A stretch of DNA of 5,878 nt from an uncultured Clostridia bacterium (lineage in GTDB: Bacteria > Bacillota > Clostridia > Christensenellales > CAG-138). The notes under the pieces are model-generated. The model searched no databases. It saw only the letters and a program-made list of their open reading frames with translations, and was not told where the DNA came from. A program made the translations under genes and the position numbers. Each line of letters opens with the position of its first letter. The first letter of the stretch is position 1. This document shows positions 5,242 to 5,878 of this stretch, piece after piece. The stretch lies in contig CALEPU010000018.1 in NCBI GenBank assembly GCA_937913075.1, positions 1-5,878 of the forward strand, read 5' to 3'.

Positions 5242-5300
5242 GCATATATCGCAAGCTGCCTCGGAGCATATATCGCATTTGCAAAGCGGACATATCGCCG
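5242..5300. repeat. Short array of CATATATCGC motifs between dapF and the amylase gene
   Basis: GCATATATCGCA occurs at 5242-5253 and again at 5266-5277, and a shortened CATATCGC starts at 5291. The left edges (5243, 5267, 5291) are exactly 24 bases apart. Spacer sequence is not conserved, although two spacers share a GGCAG-like core on the minus strand. On the plus strand a 24-base period reads as eight-residue HIS/HIA repeats, but no coding signals support a protein. The repeat lies in the 160-base gap after the amylase stop, where no convincing terminator is seen. Confidence 0.6.
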
Positions 5301-5323
5301 AAAAGCCTCCCTTTGCCATGCTT

Positions 5324-5878
5324 TCATTCGGCGTCCGTCAGCAGCTTGTCTTCGATCGTCAGCTTCAGCTCGGCGCCGTCGTTTTCGCCGAAGAAATCCT
5401 CTTTTTTGAGGGTTATCTCGCGCGGTGCTCTTGCGACTGCGGCGAGGGTCTTTTTGCCGTTATATTCGCGGCAGATAACGAAGGTATCCCCGTCGGGCGC
5501 AGCGAAGGAGGTCGTGCCGCGCATGAGGGCGGGGCTGTTTTTTCTTGCCGAGGCGAGCAGGCGCCAGAAGCGCAATAGCTCCTCATCCTCTTCTCCCCAA
5601 GGGAAGGGCGCACGGCAGAAGGGATCCGCCATACCCTGCATGCCTGCTTCGTCGCCGTAATATATGCAGGGCGCGAACGGCATGGCAAACTGCAAAAGCG
5701 CAGCCTGCATGAGCCTTTTTCCGCCCTCGGCGAGCGCCGCCGCCTCGGGGCGCCATTTTGCCTGTTTTTCCCTCGTGAGGTCGTCCCTTCCCGGCGCGCC
5801 GGAAAGCCTTGAAAGTATCCTTATAGTATCGTGACTGCCAAGCAGCCCGAGCTGTGCGCTCATGAAGTCCGCAGGATA
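5324..5878 (-). CDS. GH13 alpha-amylase/neopullulanase-like glycosidase, C-terminal part (partial)
   Basis: The last 184 residues of a longer enzyme; the frame is open at the right edge. Residues 11-22 (GLLGSHDTIRIL) are conserved region IV of GH13, with the His-Asp pair at 16-17, the Asp being one of the three catalytic acids. About residues 68-95 carry PCIYYGDEAGMQG followed by DPFCRAPFPWG, close to the YYGDE-GL-G--DPDCRRPMPW pattern of cyclomaltodextrinase/neopullulanase-type members. A short beta-rich C-terminal domain follows (GDTFVICREYNGKKTLAAVA). These enzymes hydrolyse alpha-1,4 (some alpha-1,6) links in maltodextrins or pullulan. The nucleophile and acid/base regions lie outside the window, so activity and subfamily cannot be confirmed. 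It is a separate transcription unit from dapF. Confidence 0.92.
   Translation of the reverse strand, partial: YPADFMSAQLGLLGSHDTIRILSRLSGAPGRDDLTREKQAKWRPEAAALAEGGKRLMQAALLQFAMPFAPCIYYGDEAGMQGMADPFCRAPFPWGEEDEELLRFWRLLASARKNSPALMRGTTSFAAPDGDTFVICREYNGKKTLAAVARAPREITLKKEDFFGENDGAELKLTIEDKLLTDAE

Noticed and set aside
5242..5300. CRISPR array
   Set aside because: The repeats are about 10-12 bases with 12-14-base gaps, the third copy is shortened, and no cas gene is nearby.
4531..5409. Long plus-strand open frame antisense to dapF
   Set aside because: It is a shadow of dapF, which has both catalytic cysteines and full length.
5213..5578. Plus-strand open frame of 121 codons starting in the CATATATCGC array
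   Set aside because: It has no ribosome site and a poor promoter, its first part is the motif array, and the rest is the exact antisense of the conserved GH13 C-terminus.

Overview
The window looks like chromosomal DNA of a moderately high-GC Firmicute, most likely an uncultured Clostridia-type bacterium. The evidence is the consensus sigma-A promoters, the AGGAG-type ribosome sites, a TSCPD small protein of the clostridial type, and the gene neighbourhood. No rRNA or tRNA gene is present, so the taxonomy is inference only.

Layout. Positions 1-200 hold the edge of one or two poorly resolved genes on opposite strands: a plus-strand C-terminus and a minus-strand signal-peptide start with its own promoter. 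Positions 330-2000 hold a two-gene accessory cassette behind a perfect consensus promoter. The first gene is a short HipA/HipT-like kinase. It overlaps by 38 bases a second gene that I read as three parts: a HipA N-subdomain (HipS)-like region, a DUF2442 domain and a C-terminal helix-turn-helix. Positions 2030-2417 are prophage-like: phased ATGTCC-type repeats, an extended -10 promoter, a GC hairpin, and an HNH endonuclease gene. That gene is frameshifted by an exact 26-bp tandem duplication and then cut off at the end of dus.

Positions 2418-5163 are a normal housekeeping operon read leftwards: dapF, a TSCPD protein, a membrane-anchored protein and dusB. The last three are coupled by 4- and 8-base overlaps, and a TTGCCA-17-TATAAT promoter lies just ahead of dapF. 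Positions 5164-5323 are intergenic with a short array of CATATATCGC motifs. The right edge is the C-terminal part of a GH13 amylase/neopullulanase-like enzyme, also on the minus strand.

The most interesting item is the kinase cassette. It has the parts of a HipA/HipBST toxin-antitoxin system, but redistributed: the kinase core is in one protein, and the putative HipS-like part and DNA-binding part are fused through DUF2442 in the next. An almost perfect palindrome overlaps the -35 of its promoter and is a natural candidate operator. The adjacent phage debris suggests the cassette came in on, or was captured beside, a prophage that later decayed.
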